The notes under the pieces were generated by a model. It worked only from the letters and a program-made list of their open reading frames with translations, had not been told where the DNA came from and made no database searches. Source: Spirochaetia bacterium (GTDB lineage Bacteria; Spirochaetota; Spirochaetia; Treponematales; Rectinemataceae). Taken from it: 64,000 nucleotides of DNA. Position numbers and translations under genes: made by a program. The stretch covers positions 1 through 64,000 of the forward strand of contig JARKOY010000079.1 of NCBI GenBank assembly GCA_029975555.1. Direction: 5' to 3'. How positions within the stretch are numbered: position 1 is the stretch's first letter; every line of letters begins with the position of its first letter. This document shows positions 8,347-18,468 of the stretch, in pieces.

Positions 8347-9269
8347 TCGCCGCTCCCGTAACTCACCAATGAACCGGACACCTTGAACGCCAACGCTGTC
8401 AGGGCTGCTATGATGATGAGCAGTACCCAGGCCATTGCCGACGCATAGCCCATTTCAGAAAAACCGAATCCTTTCAGGTAAAGATAGAGGCTGTAGAACA
8501 TGGTCGAATCTAGCGGCCCTCCCTGTCCGCCGGAAACGATGTATGCCTGGGTAAAAGACTGAAAGGCGCTGATCATCTGCATGACCAGGTTAAAGAAGAT
8601 GATCGGCGACAGGCTCGGCAGCGTGATGGCGAAGAACTGCTTGACTTTTCCTGCCCCGTCCACGCTCGATGCTTCGTAGTATTCTTTGGGAATCTGTTTG
8701 AGTCCGGCGAGGAAAATGATCATCGGAGAGCCGAACTGCCACACCGACAGCAATATCAGCGTATAGAGGGCATATTTGGGATTCGATATCCACGCCGGAG
8801 GATTGAGGTGAAAGGCGCTGCGAAGTATGGTGTTCAGCACTCCGTCCCCTGCAAAAAGCCTCCGCCAGAGCACCGCGATGGCCACCGATCCACCTAGAAG
8901 CGTGGGAATATAGTAGAGCGTCCGATAAAAAGGAATCAGCTTCAGCCTCTGATTCATCAGCATGGCCACAGCCAGCGCGAACGCCAGCTTGAGAGGCACG
9001 GAGATGAACACAAACCGAAACGTGACAAGTAATGAATTGAGGAATCGCTCGTCCCGAGGGAACTGCTCGTTCCCTATGAACATGATGAAGTAATTGCGCA
9101 GTCCGACCCATTTGGGAGGCTGAAGTATGTTGAATTCCGTAAAGGACAGGTACAAGGAATAGAGCATAGGATAGAGCGTCAACAGAAAAAAACCGAGGAG
9201 CCACGGCGTAAGGAAGGCGTACGATGAAAGGTTTTCCCGAATCGCCCTCGTCCTGGCTTTTTTGTTCAT
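8343..9269 (-). CDS. Sugar ABC transporter permease (MalF-like)
   Basis: EASSVDGAGKVKQFFAITLPSLSPIIFFN EAA loop; 4-bp overlap with downstream permease. Confidence 0.9.
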   Translation of the reverse strand: MNKKARTRAIRENLSSYAFLTPWLLGFFLLTLYPMLYSLYLSFTEFNILQPPKWVGLRNYFIMFIGNEQFPRDERFLNSLLVTFRFVFISVPLKLAFALAVAMLMNQRLKLIPFYRTLYYIPTLLGGSVAIAVLWRRLFAGDGVLNTILRSAFHLNPPAWISNPKYALYTLILLSVWQFGSPMIIFLAGLKQIPKEYYEASSVDGAGKVKQFFAITLPSLSPIIFFNLVMQMISAFQSFTQAYIVSGGQGGPLDSTMFYSLYLYLKGFGFSEMGYASAMAWVLLIIIAALTALAFKVSGSLVSYGSGE

Positions 9270-9507
9270 CCATCCCTCCCTGACAGATAGACGACCCCAT
9301 CCGCACCTGCTGTAAATCAATAAATTGCGTATTAAAGTATATGCAACTTTTTCAGAAACACCATGTGGAATATTGACAAAATATATCTGTTATTGACATC
9401 CCTCTGACATTGCGCAGCTCCAATAGAGCGCGAAGTGGGCTATACTCTTTCACAAGAGCGAGAGTTCCCAAGGACTTCGGACAAATATAATGGCCAAAGG
9501 AACAACC

Positions 9508-10401
9508 ATGAAACGAGGGACAATTGCGATTCGGGACCCTTTTGTGCTCGTAGAGCAAGAAGAGAAAAAATATTATCTCTACGGGACGACAGATGTTGAC
9601 CCATGGAAACAGCCGGGAATCGGTTTCGATGTCTATGTGAGTTCGGATCTGGAGAACTGGGACGGGCCGTACCCCGCATTCCGCCCCAAGGCCGGCTTCT
9701 GGGGCACGCACAATTTCTGGGCACCGGAAGTCTATCGATACCGAGACTCGTATTATATGTTCGCCAGCTTCAAGGCGCCAGGGTACGAGCGGGCGACGCA
9801 GATACTGCGCGCCGACAGCCCTCTGGGCCCCTTCGACGTGCACTCGGCCGGGCCGGTGACCCCTCCCGGATGGGAATGCCTCGACGGAACTTTCTGGGTA
9901 GAGGGCGGCCAGCCGTGGCTCATCTTTTCGCACGAGTGGGTGCAAGTGAACGACGGCGAAATCTGGGCGATTCCTCTGTCGCCGGACCTCAGGCGAACAA
10001 CAGGAGAGCCGAGGCTACTCTTCCGCGGCTCTGCGGGAGCATGGACAAAAGGCTTACCGCGGCGGGATGGCAGCGGCCTTGAGGATGCCCGCGTCACCGA
10101 CGGCCCCTTTGTGTACCAAGCGGACCAGAAAAATCTATTTCTGCTGTGGTCGAGCATCGGTAGGTCGGGATACGCCCTGGGGGTGGCGCGCTCCGAATCG
10201 GGTCGAATCGAAGGCCCGTGGAGGCAGCAGGCAAAACCTCTCTTAGAGGAAGGTCGGGGGCACGGCATGATTTTTCAGACCTTTGATGGCAGGACCTATA
10301 TTGCGTATCATTATCCCAACGATACTCCCCATGAGCGCTTCCATTTTAGAGAGGTTGTCCAAGAAGGAGCGTGGCTCGCGCTGAGAGGAGAGGAGCTGTA
10401 G
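9508..10401 (+). CDS. Glycoside hydrolase family 43-like protein
   Basis: RDPFVLVEQEEKKYYLYGTTD...SSDLENWDGP...FWAPEVYRYRDSYYMFASF typical of five-bladed GH43 propellers. Confidence 0.75.
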   Translation: MKRGTIAIRDPFVLVEQEEKKYYLYGTTDVDPWKQPGIGFDVYVSSDLENWDGPYPAFRPKAGFWGTHNFWAPEVYRYRDSYYMFASFKAPGYERATQILRADSPLGPFDVHSAGPVTPPGWECLDGTFWVEGGQPWLIFSHEWVQVNDGEIWAIPLSPDLRRTTGEPRLLFRGSAGAWTKGLPRRDGSGLEDARVTDGPFVYQADQKNLFLLWSSIGRSGYALGVARSESGRIEGPWRQQAKPLLEEGRGHGMIFQTFDGRTYIAYHYPNDTPHERFHFREVVQEGAWLALRGEEL

Positions 10402-10404
10402 ACC

Positions 10405-12549
10405 ATGGCGATCGACCGGTACGCGCTCGTAAGGCGCCACAATCCAGTGCTCCACGCGGCCGACCCTTTCTCCCCGCTTTCGGTGGGGAATGGAGAATTC
10501 GCGTTTACTGCAGATATCACGGGTTTGCAGAGTTTTCTTCCAAAGGAACTCGGCGCGACGCCCCTGTGCACCATGGCGCAGTGGGGATTCCATTCCTATC
10601 CTGCAACAGAAGGCTTTGCACGCGATCCTACTCGCTTCAGGCGCAGTTATTTCGATGCAGAGAGGGGAACCGGCGGGTATATGACCGACCCAGTGGGTCA
10701 GGAAAGGCTGTACCACGAGCTTCGCGTCAATCCCCACAGGCTCAACCTCGGAAGAATAGGTTTTATATTCGAGGGGAAAGAACTCTCCGCAGCGCAGGTC
10801 GGCGATATCGAGCAGATTCTGGACCTCTGGAGCGGGGAACTGCAAAGCTCATTTTTGTACAGAGCCTTTCCGGTGCAGGTGCTCACGCTCTGCCATCCAA
10901 AAAAGGATACGGTAGGCATCCGCATCCAGTCGCCGCTCCTCGCCCAGGGTAACCTCAAGGTGCAGCTCTCCTTCCCCTATGGGTCTCACGAAATGGACGC
11001 CTCCGATTGGCGTTCAGAGGACCGCCACGAGACCCGCGTGCTCGGCGAGGTAGAGAAGACAAAGGTGTCGCTGCTGCGAATCCTCGATGAGGATCGCTAC
11101 TATGTGAATGCCTCGGTGCATGAAGGCGAGCACTCCCACATCGAGAGGACGGGGCGGCATGCGTTCGAATTCGTAGCCTCAGGGCCTTTTTTGGAGATAG
11201 TGATCTGCTTTTCTGCCAAAGAAATAAAGGAAGATTTGCCCTCGTTCCGGGAAATCCAGAATGCGGCGCAGCGATTCTGGGAAGAATTCTGGTCCTCAGG
11301 AGGCGCCGTGGAACTCGCCGACAGCAAGGACTCGCGGGCGTGGGAGCTTGAGCGGCGCATTGTCCTGTCTCGCTACCTCACCGCCATCCAGTGCGCAGGT
11401 TCATATCCTCCGGCGGAGACCGGCCTGACCTGCAACAGCTGGTATGGCAAGTTCCACCTGGAAATGCACTACTGGCATGCGGCCCACTTCGTCCCCTGGG
11501 GAAAACCGGCGCTCTTCGAGCGGAGCTTCGGCTGGTACAGGAGCATCCTCGAATCTGCACGACGGCGGGCAGAGGAACAGGGCTACGCGGGTGCCCGCTG
11601 GCCCAAAATGACCGATCCTTCGGGCAGGGACAGCCCATCCCCCATCGGCCCCCTCCTCTGCTGGCAGCAACCTCATCCCATCATGTACGCGGAACTGCTG
11701 CGCAGGGCCTATCCGGAGCGCTCCATCCGTACCGAATATGCGGATATCGTGGCGGCCACCGCCGAGTTCATGGCGAGCTTTCCACGGTGGAACGAGTTGA
11801 AACAACGCTTTGAATTGGGACCACCGCTGATCCCCGTGCAGGAGAATCACCGGCCGGAGCAGACGCTCAATCCACCCTTTGAACTCGAATATTGGCGGTG
11901 GGGGCTCTCGACCGCAATCGACTGGATGCGTACTCTGGGCCGATCCGTACCACAAAAATGGAAACAAGTCCTCGCGCACCTTGCGCCGCTTCCTCTGGAC
12001 CCGCTGTGGAAGATATACCTCGCCCACGAGGCTTGTCCCTCGACCTACGAAGCATTCGCCGAGGACCACCCTGCGATGCTCTTCCCCCTAGGGGTGCTCC
12101 CGGGGCTCTCCGTCCATAAAGAATATATGTCCCGGAGCCTCGACGCAGTCCTCCGTAGGTGGAATCGGGAATCTCTCTGGGGCTGGGATTTCCCCGCGAT
12201 GGCCATGACCGCGGCCAGACTGGGCAGAACCCACGATGCAGTGGACATCCTCTTGATGGAAACCCCCAAGAACACTTACAGGCCGAACGGCCACAATCCG
12301 CAACTGCCGCGAACCGATCTTCCGGTGTATCTGCCCGGCAATGGGGCGCTCCTTCTGGCCATCGCGCTCATGGTGGGCGGGTGGGGACAAGGCGAAATCA
12401 CAGAAACTCAGACAGGCGTCTCGTTGAGCTCGGTGGAGCAGATGCCAACAGCCGTGCGCTCCTCTGAAAGCACGCACGCCTGCGCTCCAGGCTTTCCGGA
12501 CGACGGAAGCTGGACCGTACAGGCAGAAGGTATCAGCTCCTTGCCGTGA
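10405..12549 (+). CDS. Large putative six-hairpin-type glycosidase-like protein
   Basis: 714 aa; FSPLSVGNGEFAFTADITGLQSF, TCNSWYGKFHLEMHYWHAAHFVPWGK, LGVLPGL resemble (alpha/alpha)6 glycosidases; adjacent to GH43. Confidence 0.55.
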   Translation: MAIDRYALVRRHNPVLHAADPFSPLSVGNGEFAFTADITGLQSFLPKELGATPLCTMAQWGFHSYPATEGFARDPTRFRRSYFDAERGTGGYMTDPVGQERLYHELRVNPHRLNLGRIGFIFEGKELSAAQVGDIEQILDLWSGELQSSFLYRAFPVQVLTLCHPKKDTVGIRIQSPLLAQGNLKVQLSFPYGSHEMDASDWRSEDRHETRVLGEVEKTKVSLLRILDEDRYYVNASVHEGEHSHIERTGRHAFEFVASGPFLEIVICFSAKEIKEDLPSFREIQNAAQRFWEEFWSSGGAVELADSKDSRAWELERRIVLSRYLTAIQCAGSYPPAETGLTCNSWYGKFHLEMHYWHAAHFVPWGKPALFERSFGWYRSILESARRRAEEQGYAGARWPKMTDPSGRDSPSPIGPLLCWQQPHPIMYAELLRRAYPERSIRTEYADIVAATAEFMASFPRWNELKQRFELGPPLIPVQENHRPEQTLNPPFELEYWRWGLSTAIDWMRTLGRSVPQKWKQVLAHLAPLPLDPLWKIYLAHEACPSTYEAFAEDHPAMLFPLGVLPGLSVHKEYMSRSLDAVLRRWNRESLWGWDFPAMAMTAARLGRTHDAVDILLMETPKNTYRPNGHNPQLPRTDLPVYLPGNGALLLAIALMVGGWGQGEITETQTGVSLSSVEQMPTAVRSSESTHACAPGFPDDGSWTVQAEGISSLP

Positions 12550-12690
12550 ACGACGCAGAGCGGGTAGAGAACGGTGCAAAAATCTCAAGTGCTGTAGTAA
12601 AATAAAGGGCCTGTGCGACTACAATGTTTCCGAGTCTGAAGATGGCAAGACCTGAACTAAAAAGTCATATCTATTCCCTAGGAGGATGAG

Positions 12691-13116
12691 ATGTCGACGA
12701 CAGACAACATCGAATTGCGTGACAGAAATGTGTATCCCGACGCTAATGTCCTTAAAGGAATACTCGGTCGATCGTATACAGCATATTGTAAGCTGCTGGC
12801 CCTCTTCGACAAGAATAATCTGGAATACACGTGGAAATATTACACCGATGCGAAAGCATGGCTGTGTAAAGTACAGAAAAAAGAAAGAACGATTGTCTGG
12901 ATGTCCGCATGGAAGGGCTATATAAAAGCAACTATCTATGTCCCGCAGAAATATATCGAAGACATGTATACACTCGACCTGTGCGAGGCGACAAAAGAGA
13001 ACATTCGGCGGACACAAAATACTGGGTCATCAAAGCCCTGCATCTTTGAAATGCACGACGCCGATGTGCCGGACGATTTCATTACCATTATGGAGTTCAA
13101 GATAATTTCAAAGTGA
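12691..13116 (+). CDS. DUF3788-like protein
   Basis: NLEYTWKYYTDAKAWLCKVQKKERTIVWMSAWKGYIKATIYVPQKY resembles DUF3788 members. Confidence 0.6.
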   Translation: MSTTDNIELRDRNVYPDANVLKGILGRSYTAYCKLLALFDKNNLEYTWKYYTDAKAWLCKVQKKERTIVWMSAWKGYIKATIYVPQKYIEDMYTLDLCEATKENIRRTQNTGSSKPCIFEMHDADVPDDFITIMEFKIISK

Positions 13117-14241
13117 ATCCATTCCGCCGCGATCCTCTCCGTTTCTCGGCTGATGGTCTTCTTCCTTTCCAGAGCACATCCCCAGCGACGCGATCCAACC
13201 ACCCCGGTTCCAAAGCGCGCAGCCACCTTTCGTCTCGGTCAGCTCGCCGTGCCGCTGTCTGATGGCGGCGAGCATCGGCGAAGACAAGGCCTCTTCGAGC
13301 GAGTCGACTGCGGCGCTTCTGTCGGAGAAGGGCGCAAAGGGACAGGCCTCGATCCTCCCCTCGGGCGAAAGGTGCACGAAGCCCCTGCCCGCCGCAAGAC
13401 AGCCGCCGTACGCTTCCTCGTCTCCCGGCAGTATGACCACGGGAAAGGGCAGACCAGAAAAGCGCGCTGCCTCGTTGAGGCGTGCCCTCTGCTCAAGGCT
13501 GAGGACGAGACTTTCAGTGCCGGAAGAAACAGGCACATACTCTACAAGAAAGAGCACGGAAATTTTCAAGGAGGCGAGTCTCTCGAGGAATTCGAGATCG
13601 AGGGCGATATCGGCGTTTTCCGAGGTCAGAGTCAGGGACGCGCCGAACATGATCCGACGCCGAGCCATCTCGTTCATCCAGCCCTGGGCGGCAGCATGAA
13701 CGCCGGGGCCGCGCCTTCCATCTGTGTGCCTCTCGTCGCCTTCAATGCTGAGTATGGGCACAATCGAGCCCTTGGACGCAAGGTCGAGAAGCGCATCGTC
13801 GATCAGCGTGCCGTTCGTGAAGAGCGGAAGGAGCATCCCCCTGAAGCTTGCGGTGCGCTCGACGAGGCTACGCCGCAGCAACGGCTCACCACCAGCAAGA
13901 AAAATAGAGCTTACGCCGAGCTCATTCGCCTCTTCAAAGAGGGCCATAAAACGATCGTCAGAGAGTTCGGGGGATGTGGCGTCCGAACCGGCTGGCCGCA
14001 ACGCCTGGGAATAGCACCCCTTACAGCTCAGATTGCAGCGCCTCGTCAGGCTGGCGATGAGAATGGGCGGCACCACGAGGCCTCGCATCTCCGCCGCCTT
14101 TCTGCGCTTCGCCTGTCTGCGCTGAAAGAGAACAGCCTCGGCAAGGCGAAGGGGGTGCAGCTTTCCCGCCGTGCCCGACTTCGCCGCCTCGAAAAAATCC
14201 GACATGCGGATATCGAAGAGGTCCCTAGGTTCAAAGCTCAT
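13108..14241 (-). CDS. Radical SAM protein with SPASM-like C-terminal cysteines
   Basis: SLTRRCNLSCKGCYSQ (CxxxCxxC), FLAGGEPLLR, and C-terminal cysteines (YGGCLAAG, IEACPFAPFSD, KGGCALW). Confidence 0.85.
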   Translation of the reverse strand: MSFEPRDLFDIRMSDFFEAAKSGTAGKLHPLRLAEAVLFQRRQAKRRKAAEMRGLVVPPILIASLTRRCNLSCKGCYSQALRPAGSDATSPELSDDRFMALFEEANELGVSSIFLAGGEPLLRRSLVERTASFRGMLLPLFTNGTLIDDALLDLASKGSIVPILSIEGDERHTDGRRGPGVHAAAQGWMNEMARRRIMFGASLTLTSENADIALDLEFLERLASLKISVLFLVEYVPVSSGTESLVLSLEQRARLNEAARFSGLPFPVVILPGDEEAYGGCLAAGRGFVHLSPEGRIEACPFAPFSDRSAAVDSLEEALSSPMLAAIRQRHGELTETKGGCALWNRGGWIASLGMCSGKEEDHQPRNGEDRGGMDSL

Positions 14242-14433
14242 AGTATTCCTTCGCACAGCGGGCCGGGTGACCTTCTGCGGGCGGATAGTATGCATCTGTG
14301 ATGCCTCTCGTCCACGCGCTGGTCGACTCTCTCTGGCCAGCCAACTATAGCGAACTTAAACATTTAGAAGAAGAGGGGTAAAGCGATGAGCCGGCCGCGC
14401 ATAAATACGACAAATCGGCATTCATAATATCAA

Positions 14434-14499
14434 AAAATCCGCAACTATGCTGCGGATTTTTGCAGATTTTCCGCAGAAGAGGTGCGGAATTGGCCAGCC
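14434..14499. repeat. Double-hairpin direct repeat, copy 1
   Basis: AAAATCCGCA-N7-TGCGGATTTT then TTCCGCA-N7-TGCGGAA; ~61 of 66 positions shared with copy at 15714-15779. Confidence 0.85.
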
Positions 14500-14549
14500 C
14501 AGCACAACGCACATGTTTCATGCGAGGTATGGAACCATATATTTCGGCC

Positions 14550-15713
14550 TCAGCCGGCGTAAACATTCCGCCACAGCCTGAAGAGAAATTCCTTCACTGG
14601 CAGAATTTCGACGCCTTCGGAAAGGCGCGGCTCCGGCGCCTGGCACACAAGGATACGGTGCTTGAAGTCGTTTTCATCGCTAATCGCCCTAAGCCCTTTC
14701 AGGTGACGGCGATCGGGTAGCTCAGTAGCTTTGACTTCGACTGCAATCTCATTTCCGATAACGAAGTCTACTTCTTTATTGTCCTGAGTCCGCCAGAAGC
14801 TCAGAGGTCGATCGTCGCGAGTGTAGTCGAGCCATGCACGGAGCTCACAGTAGATGAAGTGCTCGAGCGCCTTCCCATATTCCTCCGTTCCTGGCGCCAT
14901 CTCGCGAATTCCCGCGAGGGCGTTTCTCACACCCACATCGAAGAAATAGAACTTACCCGCAGAGGCCGGCTTCCGCTTTTTGCCACCCCTCCAGGGCTCC
15001 AATACTTCACCGATCAAGGTGTCGGAAAGAATGTAAAAATATTCGCGAACCGTCCTCGATGGGACCGCAGCATCCGAGCCCCACGTCTCGTAATTCACCT
15101 GTTCCCCCGAAAAAAGTGCCGCGCTGTGCAAAAACCTCGCAAATGCATCGAGCTTTCTCGCCGCGCCTTCGGCGGCGATCTCCTCCTGAAGATAGGCCCC
15201 ACAATAAGCCTTCAGATCATCCCACGGATCATCAGAGTCATAGATGGCTGGTAAGGTTCCAAATCTGAGCACCCGTTCAAGGTCATAGTCACCGATCTCT
15301 GCAGAGACAAGGGGATGCAGGTGCAACACACGCGCCCTTCCGCCGAGAAGATTGACGCCTCCGCGGCGAAGCTTTCTCGCGCTCGATCCCGTCAAAATGA
15401 ATCGCAGGTGCCTGTCTTCGATGAGAGAATGAACTTCATCCAGCAACCCGGGGAGTTTCTGAATCTCATCGATGATCACCGTATTCTCAGCAGCCAGAGG
15501 CTCGAGTTCCTCCCGCAAGATCGAAGGCCTCAGCGACAACCTCAGAAACGTGTCGGAACGCAGAAGATCATAATATCTGGCATTCGGAAATTTCTTCCTG
15601 AGAAGATAGGTTTTACCGGTGAGCCGCGGGCCGAAGAGAAACACTGACTTGTCTTCTCGACCAATTTCGAGTTTTCGGGCATAGTCCATGAACATAGTAT
15701 ATGCGAAATTCAT
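14550..15713 (-). CDS. AAA-family ATPase with DUF4143-type C-terminus
   Basis: FLFGPRLTGKTYLLRKKFP (Walker A), NTVIIDEIQKLPGLLDEVH (Walker B), FILTGSSARKLRRGGVNLLGGRA; C-terminal EVDFVIGNEIAVEVKA. Confidence 0.85.
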   Translation of the reverse strand: MNFAYTMFMDYARKLEIGREDKSVFLFGPRLTGKTYLLRKKFPNARYYDLLRSDTFLRLSLRPSILREELEPLAAENTVIIDEIQKLPGLLDEVHSLIEDRHLRFILTGSSARKLRRGGVNLLGGRARVLHLHPLVSAEIGDYDLERVLRFGTLPAIYDSDDPWDDLKAYCGAYLQEEIAAEGAARKLDAFARFLHSAALFSGEQVNYETWGSDAAVPSRTVREYFYILSDTLIGEVLEPWRGGKKRKPASAGKFYFFDVGVRNALAGIREMAPGTEEYGKALEHFIYCELRAWLDYTRDDRPLSFWRTQDNKEVDFVIGNEIAVEVKATELPDRRHLKGLRAISDENDFKHRILVCQAPEPRLSEGVEILPVKEFLFRLWRNVYAG

Positions 15714-15779
15714 AAAATCCGCAACTATGCTGCGGATTTTTTCCAATTTTCCGCAGGACAGGTGCGGAATTGGCCAGCC
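15714..15779. repeat. Double-hairpin direct repeat, copy 2
   Basis: Same architecture as copy 1; abuts the ATG at 15713 of the ATPase gene. Confidence 0.85.
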
Positions 15780-16072
15780 GCCTTCCGGGTGTCGATTCCA
15801 CACGCGCTGCCCTCACTCATTCGATCTCTGCAGACAACAGGAACCTCTCCTCAAGGATGTCGGCGGCGGGCATCTCTGCGCCTGTCACGCGATATAGGTC
15901 GGGGTGCGCAGGCCTCTGCGCACGACCGTCTATGCATGCAGCGCTACGGACATCTCTGTGTGTGCTGTGCGGCGTGGCCCGAAGAATGCGGGCATCCTGC
16001 GCGGGCTCAAGCTGTGAGGGAACGGCGACATTACAGTATAATTGTCCTGATATCACGAGGGAGAGGGTCTGT

Positions 16073-16918
16073 ATGCACAAGGTACTCGTCGGCACATCGG
16101 GTTGGAACTACGAGGGCTGGAAGGGCTCTTTCTATCCGGAGAAGCTGCCCAGGACAAAGTGGCTCGAATACTATACCCGTAACTTCCAGACCATCGAAGT
16201 CAACGCCACCTTCTACCACGAGATGAGGAAATCCACCTACAAAAAATGGAGGGAAGGGACGCCGGACGGCTTCTGCTGGGCGGTGAAGGCCAACCGCTTC
16301 ATCACCCACATCAAGCGACTCCGCGATGTGGCAGAGCCCCTCAAGCGCTTCTTCGGGTCTGCAAGCGTTCTGGGCGACAAGCTGGGGCCCGTGCTTTTTC
16401 AACTTCCTCCGTCCCTCGGCTTCGACAGAGCCGTGCTGGAGGAATTCTGCGCCAGTCTGCACGATGCCGCCCGGTCGAGCGCCGGCCTTCCCGAAGGTGT
16501 GCGCTGCGCCATAGAGCCGAGACATGAGAGCTGGATGCAGGACGAGGCGCTCGCCTGCCTGCGGGAGCTCGGCTTCGGCTTCTGCATTTCCGACACAGGA
16601 GGGCGCTACCCCTATACAGAGGCCGTCACGTCGGACTTCGCCTACATCCGCCTGCACGGTCCCACGACGCTCTACGCCTCATCGTATTCCGGGCCCGAAC
16701 TTGAGCGCTGGGCCGCGCGCATCGCAGCGCTCGACAAGGATGCCTACATCTACTTCGACAACAGCGTCATGGCCTATGCCCCGACCAATGCGCTCGAATT
16801 GAAAAGACTCGCAGAAAAAATCGAAACACTGAGAGCTTCACTCCGAACAGCGCCCAACCAGAAAACATCGGAGGCGCGACCAGACCCGACTCATGACAAA
16901 ACTGCGCCGCCACGGTGA
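16073..16918 (+). CDS. DUF72 (YecE-like) protein
   Basis: VGTSGWNYEGWKGSFYPEKLP...FQTIEVNATFY...FCWAVKANRFITHIKRL...LGPVLFQLPP...YIRLHG; start at 16073, not 15770. Confidence 0.85.
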   Translation: MHKVLVGTSGWNYEGWKGSFYPEKLPRTKWLEYYTRNFQTIEVNATFYHEMRKSTYKKWREGTPDGFCWAVKANRFITHIKRLRDVAEPLKRFFGSASVLGDKLGPVLFQLPPSLGFDRAVLEEFCASLHDAARSSAGLPEGVRCAIEPRHESWMQDEALACLRELGFGFCISDTGGRYPYTEAVTSDFAYIRLHGPTTLYASSYSGPELERWAARIAALDKDAYIYFDNSVMAYAPTNALELKRLAEKIETLRASLRTAPNQKTSEARPDPTHDKTAPPR

Positions 16919-16925
16919 TTCTACT

Positions 16926-18017
16926 TTACGACCTATCGTTCCAGCAGAATTCGTCCCCCTTCTTTGTACATCCAGAGGCCTTCCCGAAAGCCGTGCACTT
17001 ATAGCAGATTTCGTTCGGCGCCTTTTTCTCGATGGCCCAGAGCCGAATATTGTCGAGAGTCACCCGCGCGATCTCACTCAAGGCCTCTTCCGTCAGAAAA
17101 GCCTGATGCGCAGTCAAGAGCACGTTGGGCAACTGAAGGAGGCGTGCGAGCACGTCGTCTCTGATCGGGGCGAGCGACCAGTCCTCGAAGAAGTATTCAT
17201 CCTCTTCCTCGTAGACGTCGAGCCCTGCTCCGCGTATTCTGCCTTCGACCAGCGCCTCGATGAGCGCCTTGGTGTCGATGAGTGCACCGCGGCCGGTGTT
17301 GATGAGGATGACGTCCTTTTTCATCATCGCGAGGCTCTCGGCATTGATCATGTGATGATTTTCCGGCGTCAGCGGACAGTGCAAGCTGATGACATCCGAT
17401 TCGCGGTACAGTTCCTCGCGGCTGACATACCGAGCTCCGATGCTCTCCGCAAAAGCCTGATCAGGATACGGGTCGTTCAGGAGAAGCTTCATGCCGTATC
17501 CATGTAAAATTGACGCCAGGATTCTGCCAATTTTCCCCGTGCCGATGATACCGGCGGTCCTGCCGTACAGGTCGCGACCGATCAGTCCGTTCAGCGCGAA
17601 ATTCCCGTCCCGAGTCCGATTGTACGCGAAGTGAATCCGTCGATTCAGCGTCTGCAACAGGGCCACCGCATGCTCCGCCACGGCGTGGGGCGAATAGGCC
17701 GGCACCCGCACGACATGAATTTTCTGCCACACTGCTTCGAGATCGACATTGTTGTAGCCGGCGCAACGCAGCGCGATCAGTTTCACACCGCCGCGGGCGA
17801 GCACATCCACCGTCCCCCTGTCGACGGCATCGTTGACGAAGACGCATACGACCTCGTGTCCGGAGGCAAGACTCGCCGTCGCTGCGTTCAGCTTTCCCTC
17901 AAAAAAATCAAACTGAAAATCGATCTCCGAGAATGCCGCGGCATCTGCGGCCCGAAGAAAATACTCCTTGTCGTAAGGTTTGGTGTCAAAAAAGGCCACC
18001 TTGATTGTCCGGTTCAT
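16926..18017 (-). CDS. D-lactate dehydrogenase-like 2-hydroxyacid dehydrogenase
   Basis: GIIGTGKIGRILASI nucleotide-binding motif, LINTGRGALIDTKAL, LTAHQAFLTEEAL; extra cysteine-rich C-terminus. Confidence 0.85.
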   Translation of the reverse strand: MNRTIKVAFFDTKPYDKEYFLRAADAAAFSEIDFQFDFFEGKLNAATASLASGHEVVCVFVNDAVDRGTVDVLARGGVKLIALRCAGYNNVDLEAVWQKIHVVRVPAYSPHAVAEHAVALLQTLNRRIHFAYNRTRDGNFALNGLIGRDLYGRTAGIIGTGKIGRILASILHGYGMKLLLNDPYPDQAFAESIGARYVSREELYRESDVISLHCPLTPENHHMINAESLAMMKKDVILINTGRGALIDTKALIEALVEGRIRGAGLDVYEEEDEYFFEDWSLAPIRDDVLARLLQLPNVLLTAHQAFLTEEALSEIARVTLDNIRLWAIEKKAPNEICYKCTAFGKASGCTKKGDEFCWNDRS

Positions 18018-18306
18018 TATCGACTCCTCAATACGTCCTATAATGTAATGGAATTTTTAGAAACGCCCAAATACCTCAGTACATCATCCCCAGCAGCCAC
18101 AATCGTAATTTGGCGTCAACAAGATTTTCCTTCTTCAACCCTCAGGTTACATTTCCCCATGATCGTCATGAGCTTGCATCGTCACAAGTATATCGCGAGC
18201 GCATGTATCCTGGCCTCTGAGAGTCGCCTCCGCACGGGCTGCTCGCCGAAGCGGCGCTGCAATCGCAATGGGAGAGAGTATTACGCTTTATCATTACTTT
18301 GTTGTT

Positions 18307-18341
18307 CACCGATATATCGGTATCAAAAACCGAATATTCGG
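18307..18341. promoter_or_regulatory. Tandem palindromic sites, candidate upstream activator sequence for dps
   Basis: ACCGATATATCGGT (18307-18320) and ACCGAATATTCGGT (18328-18341), both perfect palindromes, start-to-start 21 bp. Confidence 0.6.
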
Positions 18342-18468
18342 TATTCGGTGGACAAAAAGCGCAGCGGCGAGTGCAAAGGAGCACGAAAAAGGCTTCGCCG
18401 AAACAGAACAACAACGTATTTTTATTCATTACAATAAAATGAGAAGAACGATCGCAAAATAGAAAATA

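Noticed and set aside
9365-9405. Two ATTGACA repeats 20 bp apart in the GH43/ABC divergent region
   Set aside because: AT-rich and short; spacing does not give a convincing promoter or operator without more examples
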